This document shows positions 1 through 5,204 of a stretch of 5,204 nucleotides of DNA, in pieces; the stretch's first letter is position 1; the number at the start of each line of letters is the position of its first letter. The translations under genes and the position numbers were made by a program. Source of the stretch: Candidatus Cloacimonadota bacterium. Lineage in GTDB: Bacteria > Muiribacteriota > UBA6191 > JACPRK01. The DNA lies in assembly GCA_021772705.1 (NCBI GenBank), contig JAJFLN010000679.1:1-5204 (forward strand). The letters run 5' to 3'. The notes below the pieces were generated by a model. The model did no database searches and was not told the origin of the DNA. It saw only the letters and a list, made by a program, of their open reading frames with translations.

Positions 1-1
1 C

Positions 2-976
2 CTGGGCGAGTTCAGCCAGCTGAAGGTCGTCCTCCTCGCCTGGCTCATCGCACATCCCGGTCCCGACCGGCGCCACCCGCTGCTCTTTCAGGGCGCCCTG
101 GCTGCGGGCGTCTCCTTCTCGGCCTCCGCCGCCATCTATGAACACCATCACCCGGGAGACTGGAAACACCAGCACCTGGCCGCCGGGCATGTTGCGGGCA
201 GGGCTTCGGACACGATTGACTTCTCGTCCAGGACCGGGCCGATCCTGGCGATGGGACTGAGCCTGGTCATGTTCACCCACCTCTCTCCACCTCGGCGGAC
301 ATGTCTGGCAGCGGGCTGCCTCCTGGTCTTCGCCGCCCTGGTCTACACCCGGACTCGAGCCAACTGGGTCGCCTTGTCTGCAGGTCTCCTGGTGGTGGCC
401 GCCGTGTCCCGCCGCCGCCTCCCCCTGCTGTTGATGGCCGGCCTCCTTGCTGCGCCCCTGCTGGTGGAGTCACCGCTCACGGAGCGGTACTCGACGGTGG
501 CAAGCCGGTCCAACCCCAGCAACCAGTATCGCCTCGAGGTGATCAAGATCGGTCTTGGCATTGCCGCCGACTACTTTCCCTGGGGAGTGGGGAGGTCGAA
601 CTTCGGTCTGATCCACGACCAGAGAAAAGCCCGGGATGTGGAGTCGAAGCTCTCGAGCCACAACAACTATCTGGACCTGCTTTGTGAGTGCGGTATTCTT
701 GGGCTGGCTTCATTCCTGGCCCTCCATGTGGCTCTTCTCATCAGGCTTCTCGATGCCCTGAAGCGGCGGGACCTTCATGGCCAGGGCTCTCTGGAGCGGG
801 CGCTGCTGCTGGGCGCCGGACAGGCGTTCGTCACCTTTATGGCCTTCGGTCTGTTCCACTCGAACTGGACCTATCTGATGCCGCCCGCGGTTCTGATGGC
901 CATCATCGGCCTGGCCTGGGGAGTCTCATCTCAGAGTTACGAGGTGTCTGTCCCTCGAGGGGAGGCCGCCGTTTGA
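2..976 (+). CDS. O-antigen ligase / polysaccharide polymerase family membrane protein (Wzy_C-like), 5' truncated
   Basis: The reading frame is open from the first full codon at position 2 to the TGA at 974-976, giving 324 residues, so the true start lies left of the window; the ATG at 251 is internal. Several hydrophobic stretches separated by short charged loops indicate a multi-pass inner-membrane protein. Two signatures of the O-antigen ligase/Wzy_C family are visible. A 'YTRTRANW' segment (partial residues about 115-122) corresponds to the family's T-x-S-R-x-x-W/L motif. A 'SHNNYLDLLCECGILGL' segment (about 219-235) matches the family's H-N-x-Y-L-x-x-x-x-E-x-G-I-x-G-L motif, preceded by the usual P-W-G-V-G-x-x-N-F stretch. 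Known members ligate or polymerise lipid-linked glycans on the periplasmic face. Two glycosyltransferase genes follow with overlapping junctions, supporting a surface-polysaccharide role. Ligase (WaaL-like) versus polymerase (Wzy-like) cannot be decided from sequence. Confidence 0.88.
   Translation: MGEFSQLKVVLLAWLIAHPGPDRRHPLLFQGALAAGVSFSASAAIYEHHHPGDWKHQHLAAGHVAGRASDTIDFSSRTGPILAMGLSLVMFTHLSPPRRTCLAAGCLLVFAALVYTRTRANWVALSAGLLVVAAVSRRRLPLLLMAGLLAAPLLVESPLTERYSTVASRSNPSNQYRLEVIKIGLGIAADYFPWGVGRSNFGLIHDQRKARDVESKLSSHNNYLDLLCECGILGLASFLALHVALLIRLLDALKRRDLHGQGSLERALLLGAGQAFVTFMAFGLFHSNWTYLMPPAVLMAIIGLAWGVSSQSYEVSVPRGEAAV
957..965 (+). promoter_or_regulatory. Strong Shine-Dalgarno site for the TTG-started glycosyltransferase
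   Basis: GAGGGGAGG lies 7 nt before the TTG at 973, inside the last codons of the ligase-family gene. It decides the start: no in-frame ATG exists near the end of the upstream gene, and the upstream part of the same open frame (688-972) merely shadows the ligase gene. Confidence 0.7.
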
Positions 977-2121
977 AGACGATACATGTCCACGGCCTGG
1001 AGCTGGGAAGGCTCGACGCCGAACAGCTCCTGGATCTGCTTCCCGCCCTGGCGAACCGAGGTGTCGAGCCGACTCTGGCAGTCTTGATCTCCCCGGACAG
1101 GACTCGGATGGCTGGGGAGCTGTTCTCGGAACTCAGGTGTCGCGAGATTGAGTGTCATGCCCTGGAATACAGCTGGGATCTGGACCCGCGCCTCACCACG
1201 GGCTTGCACCGAATCCTGGAGAAGGTCAGCCCCGACATCGTCCACGTCGAGGGGGCGACGGGAGAGCTCCACGGCACCCCGGCCGCCAGGCTCAAGAACT
1301 TGCCCGTCGTCGCCTCTCGCAACGGCTCGAGTACGGCCAGTCTGTCCCGCCTAGCCGGCCGTGGGCTCACCGCCGTGACTCCCTTGATCACCCGGATCAT
1401 CACCGCCAGCCCTGGATTGTCCGATGAAATGGCCCATTCCGGCCAGGCCTCCAGGGAACAGCTGGCCTCTGTCGCCCCCGGCGTCGCGCCATCCAGTACG
1501 GGCCGGGAACGACGCGGGTCGCTGCGAAACCGGTGGAACCTCAGGCCCGACGATCAGGTCATCCTCTCGGCGGGCGAGTTCAGAAGGGACCAGGACCACT
1601 CTGTCCTGCTCGAGGCTGCGGCTCGACTCAGAGAAAGGGCAGCCACCCCGAACCGGACCCGGCTCATCCTCGCCGGTGATGGACCGGAACGGGACAGTCT
1701 TCGGGAGCAGATCGACGGGCTGGCTCTCAGGGGGGAGGCCTGGATACTACAGGACGACAGCTGTTACCGGGACATGGTCTCCGCTGCCGACGTCGTCGCC
1801 GTGGTTCCCTCCGACCATCCGCCGGTCAGGGCTGTCCTCCTGGCGATGCAAGCCGCGATGCCCGTGGTGACCACCCAGCTGGAGCCCCTGTCGGACCTCG
1901 TGGCCGACGGAGTCACGGGAGTTCACGTCCCAGCCAGGAACCCAGCGATGATCGCCGCCGCCTTCTCCAGGGTACTGGAGGACCCGATGCTCGGGGCCGA
2001 GATGGGCAGAATGGGCAGGCACAGGCAGGAGAGCTACTTCAGCTTCGAGAGACACCTGGACCAGCTGACCGAGAGCTACAGCCGGTGCATCGCCGCCTGC
2101 AGGTCCGCCGCCGGGACATGA
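973..2121 (+). CDS. GT4-like (GT-B fold) glycosyltransferase with degenerate donor site
   Basis: Starts at TTG 973 (overlapping the previous stop as TTGA) behind a strong Shine-Dalgarno site; 382 residues, normal for GT4 enzymes. The N-terminal Rossmann-like half contains 'PDIVHVEG' (residues 87-94), matching the P-D-V-V-H-x-H strand of GT4 proteins. The C-terminal half has the donor-domain framework: 'ILSAGEF' (197-203), 'LILAGDGPERDSL' (231-243), 'AADVVAVVPS' (271-280) and 'AAMPVV' (294-299). Aligned by eye with the next gene, the key residues are altered. The usual phosphate-binding Arg and Lys are E202 and Q207, and the two Glu of the E-x7-E motif are H282 and L290. The fold is therefore supported, but ordinary nucleotide-sugar chemistry is doubtful. 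It could be a pseudo-enzyme partner of its neighbour, a transferase with another donor mode, or a gene under relaxed selection. The frame is intact and its codon use resembles its neighbours. Confidence 0.88.
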   Translation: MKTIHVHGLELGRLDAEQLLDLLPALANRGVEPTLAVLISPDRTRMAGELFSELRCREIECHALEYSWDLDPRLTTGLHRILEKVSPDIVHVEGATGELHGTPAARLKNLPVVASRNGSSTASLSRLAGRGLTAVTPLITRIITASPGLSDEMAHSGQASREQLASVAPGVAPSSTGRERRGSLRNRWNLRPDDQVILSAGEFRRDQDHSVLLEAAARLRERAATPNRTRLILAGDGPERDSLREQIDGLALRGEAWILQDDSCYRDMVSAADVVAVVPSDHPPVRAVLLAMQAAMPVVTTQLEPLSDLVADGVTGVHVPARNPAMIAAAFSRVLEDPMLGAEMGRMGRHRQESYFSFERHLDQLTESYSRCIAACRSAAGT

Positions 2122-3344
2122 CGTCATCGGCTCAGCCTCGCCGGGTCCTCCGGGTTGCCCACGTTCTGGCCCGCTTGAATATCGGCGGACCCGCTATCCA
2201 CGTCGGCCTCGCCTGCCGAGGACTGCGAGACAGGGGACACGTGACGGAGCTCTTCGCCGGCCCCGTTCTGCCTCCGGAAGGTGACATGGCCTTTCGATGC
2301 ATCGAACTGGGAGTGCGGCCGAGCTACATAGCCGGCCTGGGACGGTCCGTAAACCCCTGGCGGGACGGCCGAGCCCTGATTGAACTGATCAGTCAGTTCC
2401 GGCAGTTTCGGCCCCACGTCGTCCACACCCATACATCCAAGGCCGGAGTGCTGGGCCGCATCGCGGCCCGGGTTGCCGGTGTTCCGCTGGTGGTGCATAC
2501 CTTTCACGGAACGGTCCTGCAGTCCTACTTCGGCCCCCTGACCTCCCTGACCATCAGCACAGTAGAGAGACTGATGGCCGCTTTGACTCACAGGATCGTG
2601 GTCCTGGGGCAACAGCAGAAGAGAGAGCTGGTCCAGAGCGGCATCAGCGACGGCCGGAAGATCGCAGTCGTCCCATTCGGCCTCGACCTGGAGCCCTTTC
2701 GCGACGCCGGGCCAGCCACGAACGAAGAGCTCCAGGCGCTGGGCCTGAGTCGCGTCGGACCCGTGGTCGGTATTGCTGGACGGCTGGCGGCCGTGAAGGG
2801 TCACGGGCGGTTCCTGGAGCTCGCTCGGAGCCTGGCAGATCACGAGCTGGCCTTTCAGTTCCTGGTCATCGGTGACGGCGAACTCCGATCCGAACTGGAA
2901 ACTCGATGCCGGGAACTCGGCCTCGAGAAGAGAGTTGTGTTCGCCGGATGGCACAGGGACATGACCCGGGTCTATCGAGCCATGGACGTGCTGGTCATGA
3001 CCTCCTTGAACGAGGGTTCTCCCGTGGTGCTGAAGGAGGCAATGGCTGCGGGAGTTCCCGCTGTGGCCCACGCCGTTGGCGGAGTTCCGGACCTGATTGA
3101 CCATGAACGAACGGGATATCTGGTCGAGCCCGGCGACCTCGAGGGCCTGCGGCGTCACGTGCTTCGAGCCGTGACGGAGGAAGAGCCGCGCCGGTCACTG
3201 GTGGCCGCGGCTCGGCAATTCGTACTGGAGAATCACGGCCCAGACATCATGCTGAACCGCCTCGAGGAGCTCTATCTATCGGCGCTGGAAGAACGGGAGG
3301 CCCGGGACCTCCCGCCCTGCCTGCGAGGCGATGGGCCGGGATAA
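2118..3344 (+). CDS. GT4 family glycosyltransferase (GT-B fold), intact active site
   Basis: Starts at ATG 2118, overlapping the previous stop as ATGA, and encodes 408 residues. A GTG at 2085 would add 11 Arg-rich residues and has a GAGAG at 2071-2075, so it remains possible. The tight overlap favours 2118, whose own Shine-Dalgarno match is weak and suggests translational coupling. The N-terminal domain has a glycine loop 'LNIGGPAIHV' (20-29), the strand 'PHVVHTHTSKAGVLGR' (99-114) and 'VVHTFHG' (125-131), as in lipid-linked-sugar glycosyltransferases of polysaccharide loci. The C-terminal domain has 'GIAGRLAAVKGH' with R222 and K227 (donor phosphate contacts in the family), 'VIGDGELRSEL' (250-260) and the E-x7-E motif with E299 and E307 in 'NEGSPVVLKEAMAAGVP'. 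Inferred role: transfer of a sugar from a nucleotide donor to a growing lipid-linked surface glycan on the cytoplasmic side of the inner membrane. The sugar and linkage cannot be read from sequence. Confidence 0.95.
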   Translation: MTSSAQPRRVLRVAHVLARLNIGGPAIHVGLACRGLRDRGHVTELFAGPVLPPEGDMAFRCIELGVRPSYIAGLGRSVNPWRDGRALIELISQFRQFRPHVVHTHTSKAGVLGRIAARVAGVPLVVHTFHGTVLQSYFGPLTSLTISTVERLMAALTHRIVVLGQQQKRELVQSGISDGRKIAVVPFGLDLEPFRDAGPATNEELQALGLSRVGPVVGIAGRLAAVKGHGRFLELARSLADHELAFQFLVIGDGELRSELETRCRELGLEKRVVFAGWHRDMTRVYRAMDVLVMTSLNEGSPVVLKEAMAAGVPAVAHAVGGVPDLIDHERTGYLVEPGDLEGLRRHVLRAVTEEEPRRSLVAAARQFVLENHGPDIMLNRLEELYLSALEEREARDLPPCLRGDGPG

Positions 3345-3366
3345 CCACCGGGTGCATGTCCCGTGG
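3345..3366 (+). other. Hairpin immediately after the operon's last stop codon
   Basis: The bases right after the TAA form a stem: CCAC then GGG on the left pair with CCC then GTGG on the right (7 bp, one bulged C, 7-nt loop TGCATGT). It is placed like a transcript 3' end or stabilising stem for the glycan operon. It is followed by a G-run, not a T-run, so it is not a standard Rho-independent terminator. Confidence 0.3.
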
Positions 3367-3417
3367 GGGGCCGCCAACATTAGGTAGGAATCACGGAGCT
3401 CACAGGGGTTTTCGTGT

Positions 3418-3424
3418 GGAGAGG
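3418..3424 (+). promoter_or_regulatory. Shine-Dalgarno-like site before a 50-aa ORF
   Basis: GGAGAGG, with the GGAG core 7 nt before the ATG at 3429. This site is the main reason to consider the short ORF real. Confidence 0.35.
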
Positions 3425-3428
3425 TGAG

Positions 3429-3581
3429 ATGCTGAGCACAGGGGTGCCTGGGGCCGACTCTCAGCCAGCTACTCGACGTATCAACTACGATTTCTCCCCA
3501 AGGAACCTCCGTGAACTCTGCGAGCTCTGTGGGCGACCTGTAACTTCCCGAGTCATCGCAGCAGAGCCACCCCCTGGGTGA
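3429..3581 (+). CDS. Possible small hypothetical protein (50 aa) with one CxxC motif
   Basis: ATG 3429 to TGA 3579-3581, beginning 84 bp after the glycan operon and in the same direction. The product is hydrophilic, with no signal peptide or membrane segment. Residues 31-37 read C-E-L-C-G-R-P, a single CxxC that resembles one half of a zinc knuckle; no second Cys pair is present before the stop. In favour: a good Shine-Dalgarno site at proper spacing. Against: only 28 of 50 codons end in G or C, visibly lower than the neighbouring genes; the end is proline-rich; and I recognise no family. It may be a remnant of a longer gene or a chance ORF. No function is proposed. Confidence 0.3.
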   Translation: MLSTGVPGADSQPATRRINYDFSPRNLRELCELCGRPVTSRVIAAEPPPG

Positions 3582-3763
3582 CTGCGCCCATAACCACCTG
3601 TCGCCAGATACGGGGCCGGCCGAGCCTGGGCGGAGCCGGAACAGGGGTCAGAGAGTTATCCAGTCGGTGTTGCCCGGTCGGTTCCCTGTTCGGGCTCCAC
3701 CGGGAAGACTGGGGCGTTACTCCGGCACGCTCCTGGCGGAACGGCCCTGAAGCTCTGGAGACC
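3582..3763. other. Intergenic region between convergent transcripts
   Basis: Nothing here looks convincingly coding. One imperfect stem is present: CCCGGT at 3673-3678 pairs with ACCGGG at 3699-3704, with an inner CCC/GGG pair at 3684-3686 and 3692-3694. It lies about 60 nt downstream of the pentapeptide gene's stop (minus strand) and could mark that transcript's end, but it has no T-run on either strand. An ORF beginning at GTG 3578 runs through here in plus orientation but has no recognisable protein features. Confidence 0.4.
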
Positions 3764-4744
3764 TCAGCGGTCCCGTGACATGGCGGCCGACAGCTTCTCT
3801 TCTTCCTCGACGTCCTCGAGGTAGTTCTTCGCCTCTGAGGCGGAGATCTGGTCCTTGGCCATCTGGAAGAAGTCGACTGCCTTCTCGAGGCACCACTTCG
3901 CTTCGGTGAAGTAACCCGTGGCGTGCAGGTCCTTCCCTTCCTTCCTGAGACTCGCGCCAAGGGACTTGTACTCCACTTCGGTGGCGTTCAACTTGCCGAC
4001 ACGGGCATGGAGGAGCTTGACTCCCTCCAGGTTGGCGCCCTTCAGGTTGCAGTCCGTCAGGGTCGTCTCGACGAGATTGGCCCCTTCCAGATTGGCCTTT
4101 GACAGGTTGGCGGACTTGAAGTTGGCGTTCAGCAGGTTGGCGTTCTTGAACGAGGCACCGGTGAAGCTGGACCCCTCCAGGGAAGCGCCCCAGAGACGAG
4201 CCTCGGAGAAGTCGGCACCGTCGCCCTGGATCTCCCTCAAGGATGCGTCTCGAAGGTCGGCGTTGGTGAGGATTGCGTTCCTGAGATCGGCCCCTTCCAG
4301 GTCGGTCTCCTGCATGATGATGTTCGCCAGGTTGGCCCGCTCCAAGGCGGCTCCGCGGAAGGAGGCGCGAGAGCAGGTGATCTTGTTGGCCGCTGCGTGC
4401 TCCAGCTCTTCCCGGCCGCCGCCCTCGTCGGCCATCATCTCTTCCAGGGAGGCCACCTCGGACTCCTCGGCTGCGGAGGCGATGGTGTTGTCCAGCATGG
4501 CGATGGACTTGATACTCCGGAAGGGAATCAGGATCTGAGCCGCCATCATCGTGATGTCAGAGTCCCGTTTGACGGCATACTGCCGGTTGAGTGCCCAGAG
4601 ACCAATCGCCTCTACTCCGGTTATCTTGACGATGATTCGACCGTCGTCTTGCTCGTCTTCGAGGAAGTCGGTGTTGTCCTCGAGACGGAGGTAGACCTCG
4701 ACTCCAATGAGACGTCCCATCGACATGCCTGCGCCTGCGGACAT
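3764..4744 (-). CDS. Pentapeptide-repeat protein with small beta-barrel-like N-terminus and TPR-like C-terminus
   Basis: Encodes 326 residues from ATG 4744 (chosen for the AAGGAGA Shine-Dalgarno site 6 nt upstream; Met7 and Met9 have none) to TGA at 3766-3764. There is no signal peptide, so it is probably cytoplasmic. Three parts are visible. Residues about 10-85 alternate hydrophobic strands ('LIGVEVYLRL', 'GRIIVKITGVEAIGLW', 'QILIPFRSIKSIAML'), resembling a small Sm/SH3-like barrel; this fold call is inference. An acidic linker (about 93-115) follows. Residues 127-246 form 24 consecutive A-(D/N)-(L/F)-x-x pentapeptides in unbroken register (central residues 129 to 244, every fifth), expected to make about six coils of a right-handed quadrilateral beta-helix. 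Residues about 259-292 resemble one TPR helical hairpin, then an acidic tail. Some pentapeptide proteins (Qnr, MfpA) mimic DNA and protect gyrase, but nothing here specifies that role, and the extra domains suggest a scaffold or partner-binding function. Confidence 0.93.
   Translation of the reverse strand: MSAGAGMSMGRLIGVEVYLRLEDNTDFLEDEQDDGRIIVKITGVEAIGLWALNRQYAVKRDSDITMMAAQILIPFRSIKSIAMLDNTIASAAEESEVASLEEMMADEGGGREELEHAAANKITCSRASFRGAALERANLANIIMQETDLEGADLRNAILTNADLRDASLREIQGDGADFSEARLWGASLEGSSFTGASFKNANLLNANFKSANLSKANLEGANLVETTLTDCNLKGANLEGVKLLHARVGKLNATEVEYKSLGASLRKEGKDLHATGYFTEAKWCLEKAVDFFQMAKDQISASEAKNYLEDVEEEEKLSAAMSRDR
4007..4366 (-). other. Pentapeptide-repeat domain, 24 repeats
   Basis: The segment codes for residues 127-246. 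The central position is Leu or Phe in 22 of 24 repeats; the exceptions are Met144 and Gly174. The position two before is Ala in 17 of 24. Repeats centred on 204 to 224 form a run of five with Asn just before the centre, expected to stack as an asparagine ladder on one face. Confidence 0.93.
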
Positions 4745-4750
4745 TGATAC

Positions 4751-4757
4751 TCTCCTT
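4751..4757 (-). promoter_or_regulatory. Shine-Dalgarno site of the pentapeptide gene
   Basis: On the minus strand AAGGAGA (within GGAAGGAGAG) stands 6 nt before the ATG at 4744, which fixes this start over Met7 or Met9. Confidence 0.75.
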
Positions 4758-4768
4758 CCAGTGGCCCG

Positions 4769-4777
4769 AGTATATCA
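4769..4777 (-). promoter_or_regulatory. Extended -10 promoter of the pentapeptide gene
   Basis: Minus-strand TGATATACT fits the extended -10 pattern TG-n-TATAAT with one mismatch. It would start transcription near 4762, leaving a leader of under 20 nt that holds only the Shine-Dalgarno site. At the -35 distance (about 4792-4797) the sequence is TTCTTC, a poor TTGACA match, as is common for extended -10 promoters. Confidence 0.5.
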
Positions 4778-4877
4778 GGAAGAGGGCCGCGGAAGAAGCC
4801 ATGAGGCCAGTCACTGTCCAATCCCCGCGCCGTTTGTTTAGCCCCAATGCCGGTGAGATAAGACGGATTTTGTTGTA

Positions 4878-5016
4878 GTGGGGCTCGGCCCCACACCCCG
4901 TTGGGGGAGCCAGCTCCCCCAAACCCCCAATCGGACTGGTTCGACTGAGAATGCTGATGACCACTGGGGTCCTGGGGCCAATGGCCCCTGGCGGGAGTTC
5001 GAGGGCAGAGCCCTCG
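4878..5016. repeat. Intergenic four-hairpin element made of two inverted modules
   Basis: Four G/C-rich hairpins occur in 139 bp. H1 (4878-4894) has a 7-bp stem with a TCG loop. H2 (4901-4922) has a 9-bp stem with a CCAG loop. H3 (4974-4988) has a 6-bp stem with an AAT loop. H4 (5000-5016) has a 7-bp stem with an AGA loop. Read on the plus strand, H1 is followed by ACCCC, then H2, then AAACCCCC. Read on the minus strand, H4 is followed by a C-rich linker (ACTCCC), then H3, then AGGACCCC. So two modules of the form hairpin, C-rich linker, hairpin, C-run face each other across about 45 bp. This looks like a non-autonomous intergenic repeat or a structured transcript; there is no transposase or coding frame in it. 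Confidence 0.6.
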
Positions 5017-5020
5017 TTTT
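5000..5020 (+). terminator. Terminator-like hairpin with TTTT on the plus strand
   Basis: A 7-bp stem with AGA triloop (CGAGGGC/GCCCTCG) runs straight into TTTT at 5017-5020, the form of a short Rho-independent terminator for plus-strand transcription. No plus-strand gene lies just upstream, so it may instead be simply part of the hairpin element, or the end of a small transcript covering it. Confidence 0.35.
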
Positions 5021-5058
5021 CAAACATTCCTTCCACTAATTCATGGGCATGTATTTAG

Positions 5059-5204
5059 GACCCGCGCAAGAATAACTACGCAGTTTCGCATCCCATCTTC
5101 AGGCCATCTTCGGCCGCTCCTCCATCGCGGAATCCTCGACGTAGTCCACTACGCCTCCGGTTCCGCTCGCTCGAACCAACCGAATCTGACCCAAATCTGG
5201 GCGC
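5059..5204. repeat. Hairpin-rich intergenic repeat element, cut by the right edge
   Basis: No coding frame is apparent. Short stems follow one another: GGCC 5102-5105 with GGCC 5112-5115; CGTAG 5140-5144 with CTACG 5149-5153; GGTTC 5159-5163 with GAACC 5173-5177; and a weak CCC/GGG pair at 5190-5192 and 5199-5201. AATCTG occurs twice, 11 bp apart (5183 and 5194). TGGG at 5198-5201 could begin an arm complementary to CCCA at 5092-5095, suggesting a long inverted repeat whose right arm lies beyond the window. From memory this resembles dispersed intergenic repeats in some environmental genomes, but I cannot verify that here. Confidence 0.4.

Noticed and set aside
251..253. ATG as the start of the ligase-family gene
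   Set aside because: The frame is open and membrane-protein-like back to position 2, so this Met is internal.
688..972. Upstream extension of the first glycosyltransferase frame
   Set aside because: It overlaps the conserved C-terminal part of the ligase-family gene in another frame and reads as Gly/Pro/Arg-rich non-protein; the TTG at 973 with its strong Shine-Dalgarno site is the start.
2124..3158. 344-aa minus-strand frame
   Set aside because: It lies opposite the well-supported GT4 gene and is a shadow produced by high G/C third positions; no recognisable domain.
3578..3778. 66-aa plus-strand ORF beginning GTGA at the end of the 50-aa ORF
   Set aside because: The overlap is suggestive, but it has no separate ribosome site, its composition is not protein-like, and it runs antisense into the end of the pentapeptide gene.
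3918..4538. 206-aa plus-strand frame with repeated R-L-A/S-A-P words
   Set aside because: It is the antisense of the pentapeptide repeats. The periodicity is inherited from the 15-bp repeat of the real gene, and the frame has no recognisable start context or protein family.
4557..5036. 159-aa minus-strand frame covering the pentapeptide promoter and hairpins
   Set aside because: It overlaps the real gene's N-terminus in another frame and its upstream half is translated hairpin sequence; not protein-like.
5059..5204. Integron attC site
   Set aside because: No RYYYAAC/GTTRRRY pair in the right arrangement, and no cassette genes or integrase nearby.
4878..5204. CRISPR array
   Set aside because: The repeats are inverted hairpins with different stems, not identical direct repeats with regular spacers, and no cas gene is present.

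Overview
The window is a high-GC bacterial chromosomal segment. The genes are close-packed, use TTG/ATG starts with Shine-Dalgarno sites, and carry G/C-rich third codon positions. The cell-envelope polysaccharide genes and the intergenic multi-hairpin repeats would fit a free-living Gram-negative-type bacterium or an environmental (metagenome-derived) genome. I cannot assign a phylum from the sequence alone.

Layout. (1) Positions 2-3344, plus strand: the 3' end of a surface-polysaccharide operon. It holds a membrane O-antigen ligase/polymerase-family protein cut by the left edge, then two GT4-type (GT-B fold) glycosyltransferases. Both junctions are 4-bp stop/start overlaps (TTGA at 973-976, ATGA at 2118-2121), so the three genes are very probably translationally coupled. 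The second glycosyltransferase (2118-3344) keeps every GT4 signature residue. The first (973-2121) keeps the fold but has replaced all four donor-site residues I could align. (2) Positions 3345-3763: a gap between convergent genes. It holds a hairpin directly after the operon stop, a weakly supported 50-aa ORF with a good ribosome-binding site and a CxxC motif, and one imperfect stem. (3) Positions 3764-4744, minus strand: a 326-aa pentapeptide-repeat protein with a small beta-rich N-terminal domain and a TPR-like helical C-terminus. It has its own Shine-Dalgarno site and an extended -10 promoter. (4) Positions about 4800-5204: no gene. Two repeat-like structures lie here: a cluster of four G/C hairpins arranged as two facing (inverted) modules (4878-5016), and a second hairpin-rich element (about 5059-5204) that runs off the right edge.

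How the genes work together: the ligase-family protein and the two glycosyltransferases would build and transfer or polymerise a surface glycan. GT-B would add a sugar on the cytoplasmic face; GT-A may be non-catalytic or highly divergent. The pentapeptide gene is transcribed separately and has no evident link to the glycan operon. I see no transposase, phage gene, CRISPR array, tRNA or rRNA. The least explained parts are the degenerate glycosyltransferase, the three-part pentapeptide protein, and the two intergenic hairpin elements.
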